A stretch of 64,000 bases of DNA from Apostichopus japonicus (GCF_037975245.1 NC_092570.1:10891001-10955000); one strand, 5' to 3'; shown: positions 22,335 through 33,434, counted from the stretch's first letter. Translations and numbers: made by a program. Notes: a model not told the origin generated them from the sequence alone.

Positions 22335-23363
22335 GCCCACCATACAATAGAATCCTAGCCTACGCGTACGACTACCACTATTAGTTACTACCCTAGTTAT
22401 GCAGAGCCGGCTAGCTGTTATTGTTAAATTACGCAAATGTCCCATAACAGTATTTCCGATATGGCAAATTTCACTGAAATGGTCGGCTAGGTGAAACTCT
22501 TTTTTCATGAATGATATGACATAGCCTGGGCCTAGTATGTGCCTAACGTTGGTAAAGAAAACAATCGATGTCAAACCATTTTATATCACCAGTCTTCTAT
22601 CTGACAGTCGTTTGAAGCATGCAGAAATCGTAGGCTACATTGGCTGTGCTAGTACGTGCATTCACAAGAATTCTTATGGCAAAAGATACCAGTTGTCAAG
22701 GTAGCGCTATAAACGGAAACGGTATGCAGAGGTCGCTGAGGTTAATTTCAATGTGTTTCGACGACGGATAAGTTGACCTGTGACGTACTTCCGTTTTCAA
22801 GACCAATTACGAACCAAGAACCTGTACTGTGGTCATGGTGCGGTAAAATGAAATGGAACGTACATATAGCTTGTAGAGGCTCAGAGCATAGCAAACAGCA
22901 TCCAGAGTCAATGGATGAATAATTGCACAAAAGATACAATTAGCTTATCAACGAAAGTGTCAATTTCGGGGTATGAAAGAACTTGACACGGCAGACATTT
23001 TGTGGTCAAATTCTGCTCACTATACTCTTGGAGGGGCAGTGCCAGAGCGAAAAAATCTCTTAATTTCAGTTAGCTGCTTGTTACAAAAATGTGACAGCAT
23101 ACTGTATGTGTACAATTGGTAAACATTTCATAATTTTTCAACAACACATACATTAACACTTAAATAAGACATGCCTTGGAGCTGCATAATATCTAATCGT
23201 GAAGGAAGTACAGGCTCTATATATGTTGTACCGATGGACAAGCGCTACCAGAATGTGTCTGTGTCCCTGCATTTAACACAAGTGGACAAGATTTCACCAT
23301 TATCAGCCAAGACTTCATAATTCATTGCCATGATTCATTGAACTTGTAGTGTATTGCATTCTG
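22335..23363. other. Non-coding stretch with one duplicated block
   Basis: Contains the second copy of the 130-bp duplicate (22873-23003). Otherwise no exon or element recognised. Confidence 0.5.
22873..23003 (+). repeat. Direct duplicate, copy 2
   Basis: Second copy of the block at 22055-22185, about 818 bp downstream. Shared landmarks are ATAGCAAACAGCAT, AGAGTCAAT, TTAGCTTATCAA and GAACTTGACACGGCAGAC. Confidence 0.8.
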
Positions 23364-23670
23364 CGTGTCACATTCAAACACTTGGTGGGCAATTGCATTC
23401 TGAGTGTGGGAACAGGGAACAGTGATTCAAACACTTGGTATTGCATTCTGAGTGTTTCATTTACGTATCAATGGCACGGTGATTCAAACACTTGGTATTG
23501 TATTCTGAGTGTTTCACCTACGTATCAACGGCGCAGTGATTCAAACACTTGGTATTGTATTCTGAGTGTTTCACTTACGTTTCAACGGCATAGTGATTCA
23601 AACACTTGGTATTGTATTCTGAGTGTTTCACTTACGTTTCAACGGCATAGTGATTCAAAAACTTGGTACA
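23364..23670 (+). repeat. 57-bp tandem repeat (about 5 copies)
   Basis: GATTCAAACACTTGGTATTG recurs at 57-bp spacing (about 23424, 23481, 23538 and onward), with GAGTGTTTCACTTACG between. The first and last units are diverged. As 57 is divisible by three, a 130-codon repetitive frame stays open; no reason to consider it a gene. Confidence 0.92.
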
Positions 23671-24502
23671 GCTCACGGAGTGTTTCGTTTTCCATCATTT
23701 CTTGCCTTGATTTTATGAATTTGGATTTTACAATGATCTAAAGTAACTGGTATCTTCATCTCTATCGCCAACACATTCAAAAGCTTCACAATTTACCACT
23801 AAAACGATTCATATTATCAGCGAATCTACAACCAAGTGACGATAGAGGTCAACTAGCTATGCTGTCGAAACACAACAAGGTTTTTTGGGGGTAACGATTT
23901 TTAGTCTCTTAATATCTCAAAAACTACTGAAACGATTATAAAAATCTTTCGGAATCTGCATTATGACTATGTTTTAAGATAGCACCGAAAGTTTCAGGCA
24001 AATCGAATAATATTTCGCCGAGTTACGGCAGTTCAAAAATTTGGTCACCACGTGTAAAATTTTGAGTAACGGAAATCGGGGATGTGTAACGTTCAAAATG
24101 AATCACAGAAAGCGTCGGAGTTAATTGCGTAGCAACCTGGAGACTGACTAACCTCATTCATACCATGGAGCTATTTATAGCTCCATGTTCATACAGAGTT
24201 AGCCAGTGGTCAGAGCAGGTCCACGGCCATGGTCTTTTTTATTGAACGCTAAATGGATTTATATCTGTGTAATGCTTTCCTTTTACAATACGATTGCAAG
24301 GAGAATAGGGACAAGGGGGAGGGAAGGGGGTCAGGGGCTTCCGCACTGAACATGATGTACGTTAATAATTCAAAGCCCGGTAAACATGCATGCGACCTTC
24401 ATGCTACCCCAATTTCAATATCATATTCTTAGTGGCCCTCCTACCACATTCTATTAGTTTTATCACTGTTCTTGATTTCAAGTCCAACTCATTACGATTT
24501 TC

Positions 24503-24505
<3 letters not shown>
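23671..24505. other. Non-coding stretch with a palindrome
   Basis: No gene recognised. It holds a perfect palindrome at 24164-24187 (CATGGAGCTAT, TT, ATAGCTCCATG). Confidence 0.55.
24164..24187. repeat. Perfect 11-bp-arm palindrome
   Basis: Arms CATGGAGCTAT and ATAGCTCCATG around TT. Isolated; may be an element end or chance. Confidence 0.75.
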
Positions 24506-24565
<60 letters not shown>

Positions 24566-24610
24566 TATATATATATAGCCTATATATATATATATATATA
24601 TATATATAGC

Positions 24611-24645
<35 letters not shown>

Positions 24646-24684
24646 TAGCCTATATATATATAGCCTATATATATATAATAATAA
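24506..24684. repeat. (TA)n microsatellite with AGCC interruptions
   Basis: Long TA runs broken four times by AGCC or similar. It directly abuts the 3' end of the minus-strand LINE, as expected for CR1/L2-type elements whose 3' tails are short microsatellites. Confidence 0.95.
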
Positions 24685-24779
24685 CAAAGGCTTAAAAGCA
24701 CAACTACTACAGAAAACTGTGTGCTCAGCTGTGCTGGAAAACAACTAAATAAATGTCAAGGTAACGATACAAAAGTTAA

Positions 24780-25612
24780 ACCTGGTCGAGATTCTGGCTG
24801 AAATCAGAACCATTTACAAAAAGGTAGTGTTTTAATTGCCTCTTAAAAGTAGCAGTATTTTGGGTTTCTTTAAGGCTGTCAGGAAGCTTATATTCCACAA
24901 TTTAGGTCCAGCCTTGGCAAACGAGCGATACCCATACGAGGATTTAAATCGAGGCTCTATCAATAATGTATTTCTGCTACGGTCAGAGGTTACCAATATA
25001 TCATGGATATATTTAGCACCGAGTCCTCTCAGACTTAAACACAATCAAAATTATTTTAAAGTACACCCTCTCCTTGATTTTAAGCCAATGAAGATCATGG
25101 AATAGATCAGTCACATGATCATATCTACTTTTACCATATATCAATCTTGCAGCAAAATTTTGAATAGATTGGAGTTGATCATATAAATGTTGGTTGATAC
25201 CAAAATAAAGTGAGTTTCAATAATCAATATGCGAAATAACCATGGATTGGACAATAATGCTTAACTCAGACTTAGTAAGATAAAACCGCATTTTAGAAAT
25301 ATTTCTAAGATTCTTAAAGCACCTGGATTTAAGTGAACATATTTGATGCCGAAAAGACATGGTATCGTCAAAATGAACACCAAGGTTACGAACAATTTGG
25401 TCAAAACGTACACAATCAACAGAGTCAAGAATAACACCCTTGATGTGAATCAGTTTTAGTATAGTAGGAGGACCAAATACAATTATTTGGGTCTTGTCAG
25501 GGTTGAGTTGCAAATAATATTTGCGCATCCAACGTTGAATACAACCAAAGGAGGATTTCAGAGAGTCAACGAGAACTGATCCTTGATTATGGTGTCTGAA
25601 GTGTTTATAAAC
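24780..25612 (-). pseudogene. LINE ORF2, C-terminal region
   Basis: Continues the RT after the FADD box through YLQLNPDKTQIIVFG, then VRNLGVHFDDTMSF, a Leu/Arg-rich LRNISKMRFYLTKSEL block, and YGYRSFAKAGPKLWN near the end (about 24890-24940). These are the usual thumb and C-terminal landmarks of L2/CR1 ORF2. At least two frame breaks and a premature stop are present. Confidence 0.85.
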
Positions 25613-26132
25613 CTAGTGATCATCTGCAAAACCATGAATGTTAAAACCCATTCTAGAAACTTCAGCGAAAAGTGAGCGAATATAGATGTTAAATAAGACC
25701 GGACCCAAAACAGATCCCTGTGGCACACCAAACTTAATAGTAATCTGATCAGAAGTACAGCCCCCTATTCTAACTCTTTGAGATCTGCCCACAATAAAAC
25801 TTTTAAACCAGTTTAGGACAATACCAGTAATACCAATTTCATTAGATAATACAGACAAAAGTACATTATGGTCAATGGTGTCAAAAGCCGAGCTTAAGTC
25901 AAGGAGTACAAGCACAGTAGCATGTCCACTGTTACTGGCAACTAATATGTCATTAGTTACTCTCAGAAGGAGGGTTTCGGAACTATGGTATTTTTTGTAA
26001 GCAGATTGCCTGGAAATATTGAGGCTATTTGAGTGCATGTGAGTATTCAATCGTTTAAGAACAACTCTTTCAATCAATTTACCCAAAAAAGATAGATTGG
26101 AGATCGGTCTATAATTTTTTTAATTGTTATGG
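25613..26132 (-). pseudogene. LINE ORF2, reverse transcriptase core
   Basis: Shows GKLIERVVLKRL, then HSSETLLLRVTNDIL, motif A VLLDLSSAFDTIDH (catalytic Asp), GVPQGSVLGPVLFNIYI and the FADD box (catalytic Asp pair). Immediately after FADDH the frame meets TAG (25613-25615), consistent with a CAG to TAG change. The left coding neighbour ends at GNGLD (27794), the hAT insertion 26141-27785 lying between. Confidence 0.92.
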
Positions 26133-26502
26133 TCTAAGCCCAAGGGCGGCGGAACCGGGGGGCACAGGGGGCACGTGCCCCCCCCCCCCACCCACACTTT
26201 TCGTCAGGTTAAAAATGTGCCCTTTTTCTACATAAAAATTGTACCCTTGATCACCTTATTAGGTCAGCGATATTTCAGTAAGAGATCTAATCCTAATTTA
26301 GAACTATCAGGGGCGTAGCCAGTATGTAGCACTGTAGGCCCGGGCCCATCGTTGATTAACAGACTTTATATGTATAGAGCTGCAGCACTTTGTTGCCTGT
26401 TGTTGTCACGATCGGCGTTCCAAGTTCCAAAAACAGCCTTTTCGATAAACATTTACTAGCTACAGTTCATATCAAAGACAATTACTGGCTATAATTGTAA
26501 CC

Positions 26503-26652
26503 AAGGACGGCGGAACCGGGGGGCACAGGGGGGCACGTGCCCCCACTTTTCCTCAGGTTAAAAATGTGCCCTTTTTCTTCATAAAAATTTTACTCTCGAT
26601 CACCTTATTAGGTCAGCGATATTTCAGAGATCTAATCCTAATTTAGAACTAT
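26503..26652 (+). repeat. Internal duplicate of the hAT element's 5' end
   Basis: Repeats 26141-26307 with small changes (GGCGGAACCGGGGGGCACAG, CAGGTTAAAAATGTGCCC, TTATTAGGTCAGCGATATTT, CTAATTTAGAACTAT). The segment between (26308-26502) opens with another hAT-type terminus. The arrangement suggests either a partial tandem duplication or one copy inserted in another. Confidence 0.85.
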
Positions 26653-26889
26653 TAATGAATTTCTGTGGGTCAAACTCAAAGCTATTTCGAATGGAAAAAC
26701 ATTTTAGTATATCTCTCCTGTCTGACCACAATGACATTCGCCTGGCTATTCCGAATGTTCTCTGCCTAATACACATATACCTACTGGCACCAATGAGCGG
26801 GACATCGCTAAAGAGTTTACAAAGCGAAACCCACGTCGAATGAAATATTTCGGGAAGTTTTAAATGTTTACTACCACAAGGTTTGTAAC

Positions 26890-27278
26890 CAGTGGCGGAG
26901 CGTCAATACAGTCAGGGGGCGGATGCACCCCTGACGGACTCAAATGGACTGCTTGTGCCCTTTTCAGCTTTTTACCACTTTTTACTTATTCGCGATTATT
27001 GACTTTTTAATTGCGCTCTCATCTACCTATTGACATTTGTCACGTTTTGTTGGTGTAATTTTCTGACAAAATGGCGATGACACCTATTTATTCTTCGTTT
27101 ATCTGCAAATTAGCAAGGCCCAGAAAGGGTCATTTCCGGCGATCTGGGGAGTATCTTTACTCAAAAATTATCTGTACTCTCCGCGCCAACCTGTGGTGGA
27201 GCTCCGCTTAGATAGTGTCAAAAGCGCCCCTACGGACCATTATCGACCCCCTGATCATTACCCCTAGCTCCGCAACTG
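26890..27278. mobile_element. Nested hAT MITE, 389 bp
   Basis: Starts CAGTGGCGGAGC and ends GCTCCGCAACTG (11 of 12 TIR positions match). Flanks TTTGTAAC and CTTCTAAC agree at six of eight positions, so the target duplication has probably decayed. No coding content. It lies inside the 26141-27785 element. Confidence 0.8.
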
Positions 27279-27793
27279 CTTCTAACATTCTGGTGAATGC
27301 CATTATGCATATTCAATTTCAAAAAAAAAATCGAATGCATTTCCAAAATTGCATTACTACATTACATTGTAACTTTTTAATAAGCAGAAGCCATTTATAG
27401 CCAACTATGAATAATGAGTATAGTTTAATATCCCACAACGTACCCCATCCTTTCGTATTTTGACGTATTTCATTTGCTTTCATGCATTTATCGATCGCGT
27501 GTGCAGGGACTTTATAATGATTCCACCTCATTTTGTCTCGAAAGAAAACTTGTTCCTTGTTTCCCAATTTGCAAATTGGATATTGCAGTGCTAGTATGCA
27601 TTTTTTCCTTGAGGGTGGGGGAGGGGGCGTTGATGGAGTGATGTGTATACGCAAATAAGATAATACAATAAGAGTTATAAAGGGTACTAAATATCAGGCT
27701 GCATCAGTCCAATCAAATTTCTGCAAAGTGCCCTTCGACGTCGGTGCCCCCCCCCCCCAGATTAAAAGTGCTTCCGCCGCCCTTGTCTAAGCC

Positions 27794-28623
27794 ATTCCCT
27801 TTGATGACAGGAGAAATATCTGCAAGTTTTAGACCATCTATGCTGCCAGTGATGAGAGACAAATTAACGAGATGACATATGCAAGGAAGAAGAAAATCAA
27901 TATTACTTTGTAGGAGATCTCTCGGAAGTATGTCACTAGGGGAGCATTTAATTCCAGTATCATTAATTATCTCCCTTAACTCATCAATACTGGTAGGTTC
28001 AAACTGAGATAAGAGAACTCCACGAAAAGCATTATCAAGCTGTTCAGAATCTCTGTCAATGTCCTGAAAATTAGACCGTATTTGTGCTATTTTGTCGTTA
28101 AAATACTCATTAAAGTCATTTGTAAGAGTTTGTAGAGAAACAGTAGGTGGAAGGATTGTGGTTTGATTTTTATCAAGGAAATTATGCACAAATTTGTAAA
28201 GGGCTTTGGAATTCCCCTCACAATTTCGGACCTTGATTCTAAAGAAATCCCTTTTCTTTGAACGAGCCATTGTCGTAGTGTCCTTTCTAACTTGAAGATA
28301 GACGTCTTTGTCAACAGTTAGACCAGAGTTATGCCATTTCCTTTCTGCTTTCCTGTGAAGACGCCGCTGATTTACATAGTCAGTGTCAAACCAAGGCGCC
28401 GTGTTAACAACTTTTATTCTTCTGGTCACTAGTGGGGCATGATTATCTATTATCAAAGCGATTTTTGAATTATATATGTCAACTGCATCTTTGAAATTCG
28501 TAGTCACTGCTTCGTAGTTGGAAAATTCACGGTTTATATCACAGGAAAGGGCTTTTGCATCAACAGACTTCACGTTTCTAAAGGATATATCTTTATACTG
28601 ATGCTGATCGCAACTGAGTAAAA
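27794..28623 (-). pseudogene. LINE ORF2, endonuclease-RT linker and RT start
   Basis: Open over most of its length, with VTRRIKVVNTAPWFDTDY, then RLHRKAERKWHNSG, FFRIKVRNCEGNSKALYKFV and ILPRDLLQSNIDFLLPCICH, DISPVIKGNGLD. This is the usual region between the endonuclease and the RT fingers in L2/CR1 ORF2. An apparent 398-codon frame joins this segment to hAT sequence on both sides and is an insertion artefact. Confidence 0.88.
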
Positions 28624-28994
28624 CAAGGGCGTAGGAACCGGGGGGCTGGGGGGGGCGCCAGCCCCCAGTGAAAAATATGGGGGGCGGAAGTACCGTTCCG
28701 CCCCCCCCCCCGCTCCGCAAGTCAGAAAACCCCTTTTTCATTTCCAAATGAGAAAAAAATCTCATTTGAAGCACCAAATTGCATCTAAGGCCAGGTGAAA
28801 ATGCAAAATTCTTTACAAAATGGAGTGGGTGCTGAAGTGTGCTATAGTGCACCAAATTGCATCTGAGGCCACCTGGAAATGCAAAAAAAATCCAAAGGGG
28901 AGGGGGCACCCCCTCCCCTTAGACCTCTCCCCCAGGCCGGCCATCAGTCTTCAGCCCCCCCCCCCCCACTCAAAAGTACCTTCCTACGCCACTC
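28624..28994. mobile_element. hAT-like MITE, 371 bp, perfect 8-bp TSD
   Basis: Starts CAAGGGCGTAGGAACC and ends CCTACGCCACTC, flanked by GAGTAAAA on both sides (28616-28623 and 28995-29002). Same family as 7964-8290, with extra G/C-rich sequence near the right end. It splits the endonuclease part of the LINE from the linker. Confidence 0.93.
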
Positions 28995-29625
28995 GAGTAA
29001 AACATCAAACTTAATAGGAAATGGTCACTCAACGTAATATTATCCAGAACGGCTACAGTTTTTAGATCAACAAGATGCTCACTGGCAACCACAACATCCA
29101 ATGTATGACCAAGATTGTGTGTAGGTGAATTCACATACTGTATAAGCCCAAATGAGTTCAGAGTATCAGTAAATTGAGAAGAAGATTTGGCAGTAGAGAT
29201 GTCAATATGAATATTTATATCACCACATAAAATAATATGATCATTCTGGATCATCACATCCTGCAGGAAGTTATCAAATTCATGTAAAAAGCATGTAACC
29301 AAAACGGACTGCAGCCGGTATAGCGAGATTATCAGCAGTTTCGAATTATTATTACTCTTCAGTAAGAGTGAAGTGTACTCAAATGAAGTAAAGTTTCCAA
29401 GAGAAATAGTTTTAACGTCGAAGTCAGGTTTATAAATAATCGCAACACCGCCTCCGCGTTGGTTAGTTCTGAAGCTATGGGTAATATTGTAGCCAAATTC
29501 TTTGATGACACTTGTAGTTGGATTAATGTAATCAGTGAACCAAGTTTCACTAATGAGTCCAATATCAATGTTATTGTCAGTTAAAAATATCATGACATCT
29601 TCAGTTTTGTTGTTCTATGACCGCA
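28995..29625 (-). pseudogene. LINE ORF2, AP-type endonuclease
   Basis: Reads NNKTEDVMIFLTDNNIDIGL, ISETWF, GGGVAIIYKPDF, HIILCGDINIHID, SPTHNLGHTLDVV and LSDHFLLS, the standard endonuclease blocks (SETW, GD-N, SDH). An in-frame TAG just before NNKTED breaks the start. The 3' end is cut by the MITE insertion. Confidence 0.9.
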
Positions 29626-30467
29626 CATACCAACAGACCATTTTCAAAGGTGAATTGACCTGTTTTACTGTCTCTAGTTTTTTGAAGAATTATAAAATGA
29701 TATGCTTTTACGAAGTTTTTTCTGCTCATTAATGTAGCAAGGACAGGAAAACGAAAAAGCAGCGTGAGTAAACTGACGATCATTGTCGGCTTTCTTACAA
29801 TTACACAGGTAAAGTTTGGTGACTCAACATCCTTGTGGGCACAATCTTTGGTTTCGTGTGCTTCTGCACATATTGCACACACTTTAGCTTCCAAACAATC
29901 ACGGGCAAAATGTCCAAACGTCTGGCATGAGTTACATCGCTTAACAAAGAATCTGTCATATACTTTACAGGAGTGAGATCCAACATAAATGCGATCAGAA
30001 TTACACTGGATAAGTTTTCTAATGTTGTTGCTTACTCTAACAGATGCCTGGAAGGTTTTGGGGTCGTTTCCGAGGGGCTTGACAGCGAGGATGTTAAAGA
30101 TTTCTTTGTCAGAATTTTCACACAATTCAGCAATCTCATGATTCAGTTTCATGATATTATCCTTTAAGATATCAGGGCTTATGTTGGACGTCAGTCCAAC
30201 AATGGAAATGACAGTGGGTTCTTTTAATGCGAGCTGGGGAAATAAATCCCCCATCTGAGATTTCAGAGTGTCACGTGCTTCATTGGTGGGCATAACTACC
30301 GCTGTGTCACCAGACTTTGTTTCGTGGAATTTGTCAACTTGAATAGAATTATCGATAATTGTCTTGTCCAGCTTTTGAAGGTCAGGTTTGTTGCCATGAG
30401 TATCATTTTTAATGATGAGTACAGATTTCATCTTATTAACTCTCCTGATATCATTCCAACTGTCCAA
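29601..30467 (-). pseudogene. LINE ORF1, zinc-knuckle part
   Basis: Encodes two CCHC-type knuckles: CNSCQTFGHFARDC (C-X2-C-X4-H-X4-C) and CAICAEAHETKDC (C-X2-C-X3-H-X4-C), as in ORF1 of CR1/Jockey-like LINEs, which bind nucleic acid. An upstream TAG and a frame difference separate it from the PHD-like part at 30718-31167. It overlaps the start of the endonuclease by a short stretch in another frame. Confidence 0.85.
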
Positions 30468-30617
30468 CTATATTCCGACTATCCACCATTTTGACAGGGT
30501 GTTGAGCAGGGTTTAGAGAAATAATTTTCTTAACATCTGTAATCCCCTGCGAAACAACTTGTTCAACATTGGAGGAACAATTATCACGTAACATTTAGGA
30601 AGAGTTTTTTACATTTG

Positions 30618-30706
30618 TAGAACCAGATAAACGAACAAAATTGAATATACATTACTATGACTTTCATCAACTGTTTCGTTTTATTTTGTTCGTTTAGCTG
30701 GTTCTA
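30618..30706. mobile_element. 89-bp foldback element in LINE ORF1
   Basis: Inverted repeats TAGAACCAGATAAACGAACA (left) and the matching right arm ending GGTTCTA, 24 bp per arm with one mismatch. A 13-bp duplication TATCACGTAACAT lies at 30582-30594 and 30705-30717. It interrupts ORF1 of the LINE. Confidence 0.85.
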
Positions 30707-30717
30707 TCACGTAACAT

Positions 30718-31167
30718 ATTCTTAATTTTCAGAATATCACTCGTGAGATCGTGAACGATATCATCGACTCTGTCACTAACATTATTAGTGCGTCGGGTTT
30801 CATGGTGTGTCATACAGGGATCACATACAAAACAGAAGTTTCCAGGACGTTTAGGGTTTACTCCCTGCTTGTTAGTCACACGATCAAACTGGTCAAAAAA
30901 AGAGGGTGTGCAGTTATCACGGTTACTCTGAATAGCACATTGTGTTGCGTGGAAATAAAGACCACACAATAAGCAGCAAACAGATTCCATGGTGGCATCT
31001 TTCTTACACTTTACACAGATTCCTTCAGAATTGACCTGGTTAATGTCTGTACTCGCTGGTCTATTATTAACATCAGGATTCACTATCCCACTTTGTCTAT
31101 TGTCATCATCAGCTTTAGTCTCAGGCTCCGCCATTGTTGCACTGAAGAAAGCTTGTGCAAATAACAA
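30718..31167 (-). pseudogene. LINE ORF1, PHD-like finger part
   Basis: Begins near MAEPETKADDD and carries a Cys/His pattern (CVKC, CCLLCGLYFHATQC, FCFVCDPCMTHHE) resembling the PHD-like finger found in ORF1 of CR1/L2 LINEs, followed by a coiled-coil-like tail (DDIVHDLTSDILKIKNMLRD). The frame is cut short by the foldback insertion at 30618-30706. Confidence 0.83.
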
Positions 31168-31320
31168 TCAGGTATTTACAATGCTTGAATAATTAAGAAT
31201 AGGCCGGCCACTGCAATAAAAGGCAACTCAATGGTATATATTAGTGAACAAGGAGAAAATAGCGCTAGACCACCGAATCACTGTGACAGGTAGTGTTAGG
31301 ATAGTGATAGTATTCTCCTC

Positions 31321-32166
31321 CATGGGCGGCGATCCGTACTTTCGAGTGGGGGGGATATGACCTTGTTGACTATCTAAGCGTAGCGCCACCATGAGTTGGC
31401 GCGAAGCGTACAAGAAAATTTGGGGATTTACAAACCCTCTAGATGGCCGGAAACGGCACTTCCCGAGGTTTCCAAGCGGCATATACCGAACTTTAAAATA
31501 GGGATATCATGTCCGAAATATCTTATAATCAGGATCCAAAATACTTTTTTTTTTTTTAATTTCGGGTGTTATTTTGGGAAAATTGCCCCTGTCAATCTTG
31601 TTTCAGGCGATAAGTTAGAATGTTCGAGAGCTCTTTTATATTATTCGATGAAGAAAATGGCCTCATGCAGGCTATTATAGGCCTATACACATGCATGCAA
31701 TACACAATTACACATAGTTACATTCCTAGGTACCGATTGCTAGGGCACCCAGGTGAAACGTATATTAAGCATTACCCTGGTAACATGAGATTCTCAGCTA
31801 TTCGAGGGAACATGTACGTGTGTAGGCCTACTATAGGGCCTATATGAATACTATTAGGGTGCATATATGTACTATATCAATACCGTGGGCGCAATAATAC
31901 ATTTTGTTGTTATAGGGCCAATGAAGCCTACAGTCAACTATTCTTGCTTTATAAAGACGGTTTATTTGAAAAGATCGCACTGCGTTTATGGTAGGCGAGA
32001 AATGAAGCTAAAAAAGAGCTGTACATTCACGATGATGCATAAATGTAGGCATGAAAATATTCTTATCCCTGGCATTTGGTGGGGGGGATATGGTGTATTA
32101 CATCCCCTCCACCCATTTTCATGGGGGGATATATCCCCCCCTTCCCCCCCAGGATCGCCGCCCATG
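31321..32166. mobile_element. hAT-like element, 846 bp, perfect 8-bp TSD
   Basis: Starts CATGGGCGGCGATCC and ends GGATCGCCGCCCATG, a perfect 15-bp TIR, flanked by TTCTCCTC on both sides (31313-31320 and 32167-32174). No intact transposase. Positions 31370-31470 match 16622-16760. Confidence 0.93.
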
Positions 32167-32194
32167 TTCTCCTCCAAACGATTGAACAATTAAT

Positions 32195-32320
32195 CGAATA
32201 AATATAGCTTCACTGAACATATTATGACTTCACTGAGCATACTATAACTTCACTGAACATAGTATAACTTCAATGAACACAGTTTAACTGCACTGAATAT
32301 AATATAGCTTCACTAAATTA
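32195..32320 (+). repeat. 20-bp tandem repeat (about 6 copies)
   Basis: CTTCACTGAACATA units at exactly 20-bp spacing (32208, 32228, 32248, 32268, 32288, 32308), with decay. It lies between the hAT element and the satellite edge. Confidence 0.92.
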
Positions 32321-32357
32321 AACGGTTTGCGGTAAACGGTTTACAATGTATATACGC

Positions 32358-32360
<3 letters not shown>

Positions 32361-32424
<64 letters not shown>
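32361..32424. repeat. (TA)n microsatellite at satellite edge
   Basis: About 32 uninterrupted AT units, immediately followed by the first 22-bp satellite monomer. Confidence 0.97.
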
Positions 32425-32426
<2 letters not shown>

Positions 32427-33434
32427 ATCGAATGTGCGTTGCAGATCAATCGAATATTCGGTATCGATCAATCGAATGTGCGGTACCGATTAATCGAATG
32501 TGCGATACCGGTCAATCGAATGTTCGGTACCGATCAATGGAATGTGAGGTACCGATCAATCGAATGTTCGGTACCAATCAATCGAAAGTGCGGTACCGAT
32601 CAATCAAATGTGTGATACCGATCAATCGAATGTTCGGTACCGATCAAGATAATATGCGGTACCGATCAATCGAATGTTCGGTACCAATCAATCGAATTTG
32701 CGGTACCGATCAATCGAATGTGCGGTACCGATCAATCGAATGTTCGGTACCGATCAATTGAATGTGCGGTACCGATCAATCGAATGTGCGATACCGATCA
32801 TTCGAATAAAACGGATGAATGGAATATGCGGTACCGATCAATAGAATTTGCGGTACCGATCAATCGAATGTGCGGTACCAATCATTCGAATGTGCGGTAC
32901 CGATAAAACGAATGTTCAGTACCGATGAATCGAATGTTCGGTACCGATCAATTGAATGTGCGGTACCGATTAATAGAATGTATTATACCGGTCAATCGAA
33001 TGTTCGGTACCGATCAATCGAATGTGCGGTACCGATCAATCGAATGTGCGGTACCGATAAAACGAATGTTCAGTACCGATGAATCGAATGTTCGGTACCG
33101 ATCAATCCAATGTGCGATACCGTTCAATCGAATGTTCGGTACCGATCAATCATATGTGCGATACTGATCAATCGAATGTGCGGTACCAATCATTCGAATG
33201 TGCGGTACCGATCATTCATATGCGCGATACCGATCAATTGATGTGCGGTACCGATCAAACGAATGTTCAGTACCGATCAATCGAATGTTCGATACCGATC
33301 AATCGAATGCTCGGTACCGATCAATCGAATGTGCGGTACCGATAAAACGAATGTTCAGTACCGATGAATCGAATGTTCGGTACCGATCATTCGAATGTTC
33401 GGTACCGATTAATCGAATGTTCGGTACCGTTTAA

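Larger units (their letters stand above)
26141..27785. mobile_element. hAT-like element, 1645 bp, perfect 8-bp TSD
   Basis: Starts CAAGGGCGGCGGAACC and ends TTCCGCCGCCCTTG, an about 14-bp TIR, flanked by TCTAAGCC on both sides (26133-26140 and 27786-27793). It sits inside the LINE RT coding region. It contains a partial repeat of its own 5' end (26503-26652), a piece beginning CAGGGGCGTAGCCAG at 26308, and a nested MITE (26890-27278). A stretch near 26740-26800 (IPNVLCLIHIYLLAPMSGTS) faintly resembles the C-terminal dimerisation part of hAT transposases; it is not an intact gene. Confidence 0.92.
24690..31200 (-). mobile_element. CR1/L2-like LINE, degenerate, with nested insertions
   Basis: About 6.5 kb on the minus strand. 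In order it has an ORF1 with a PHD-like finger (30718-31167), an ORF1 part with two CCHC knuckles (29601-30467), an AP-endonuclease (28995-29625), a linker (27794-28623), RT (25613-26132) and a C-terminal region (24780-25612). The body is interrupted by hAT elements at 28624-28994 and 26141-27785 and a foldback at 30618-30706. Stops and frameshifts make it inactive. The 5' boundary is uncertain; the 3' end adjoins a (TA)n tract. Confidence 0.88.

Noticed and set aside
23349-23741. 130-codon plus-strand ORF with repeated DSNTWYCILSVS
   Set aside because: Produced by a 57-bp tandem repeat; no family resemblance.
24390-24701. ORFs rich in Tyr-Ile on both strands
   Set aside because: Translation of a (TA)n microsatellite.
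27713-28909. A 398-codon minus-strand ORF as a single gene
   Set aside because: It joins LINE linker sequence to hAT element sequence on both sides across insertion boundaries defined by 8-bp duplications; it is a chimera created by transposition.
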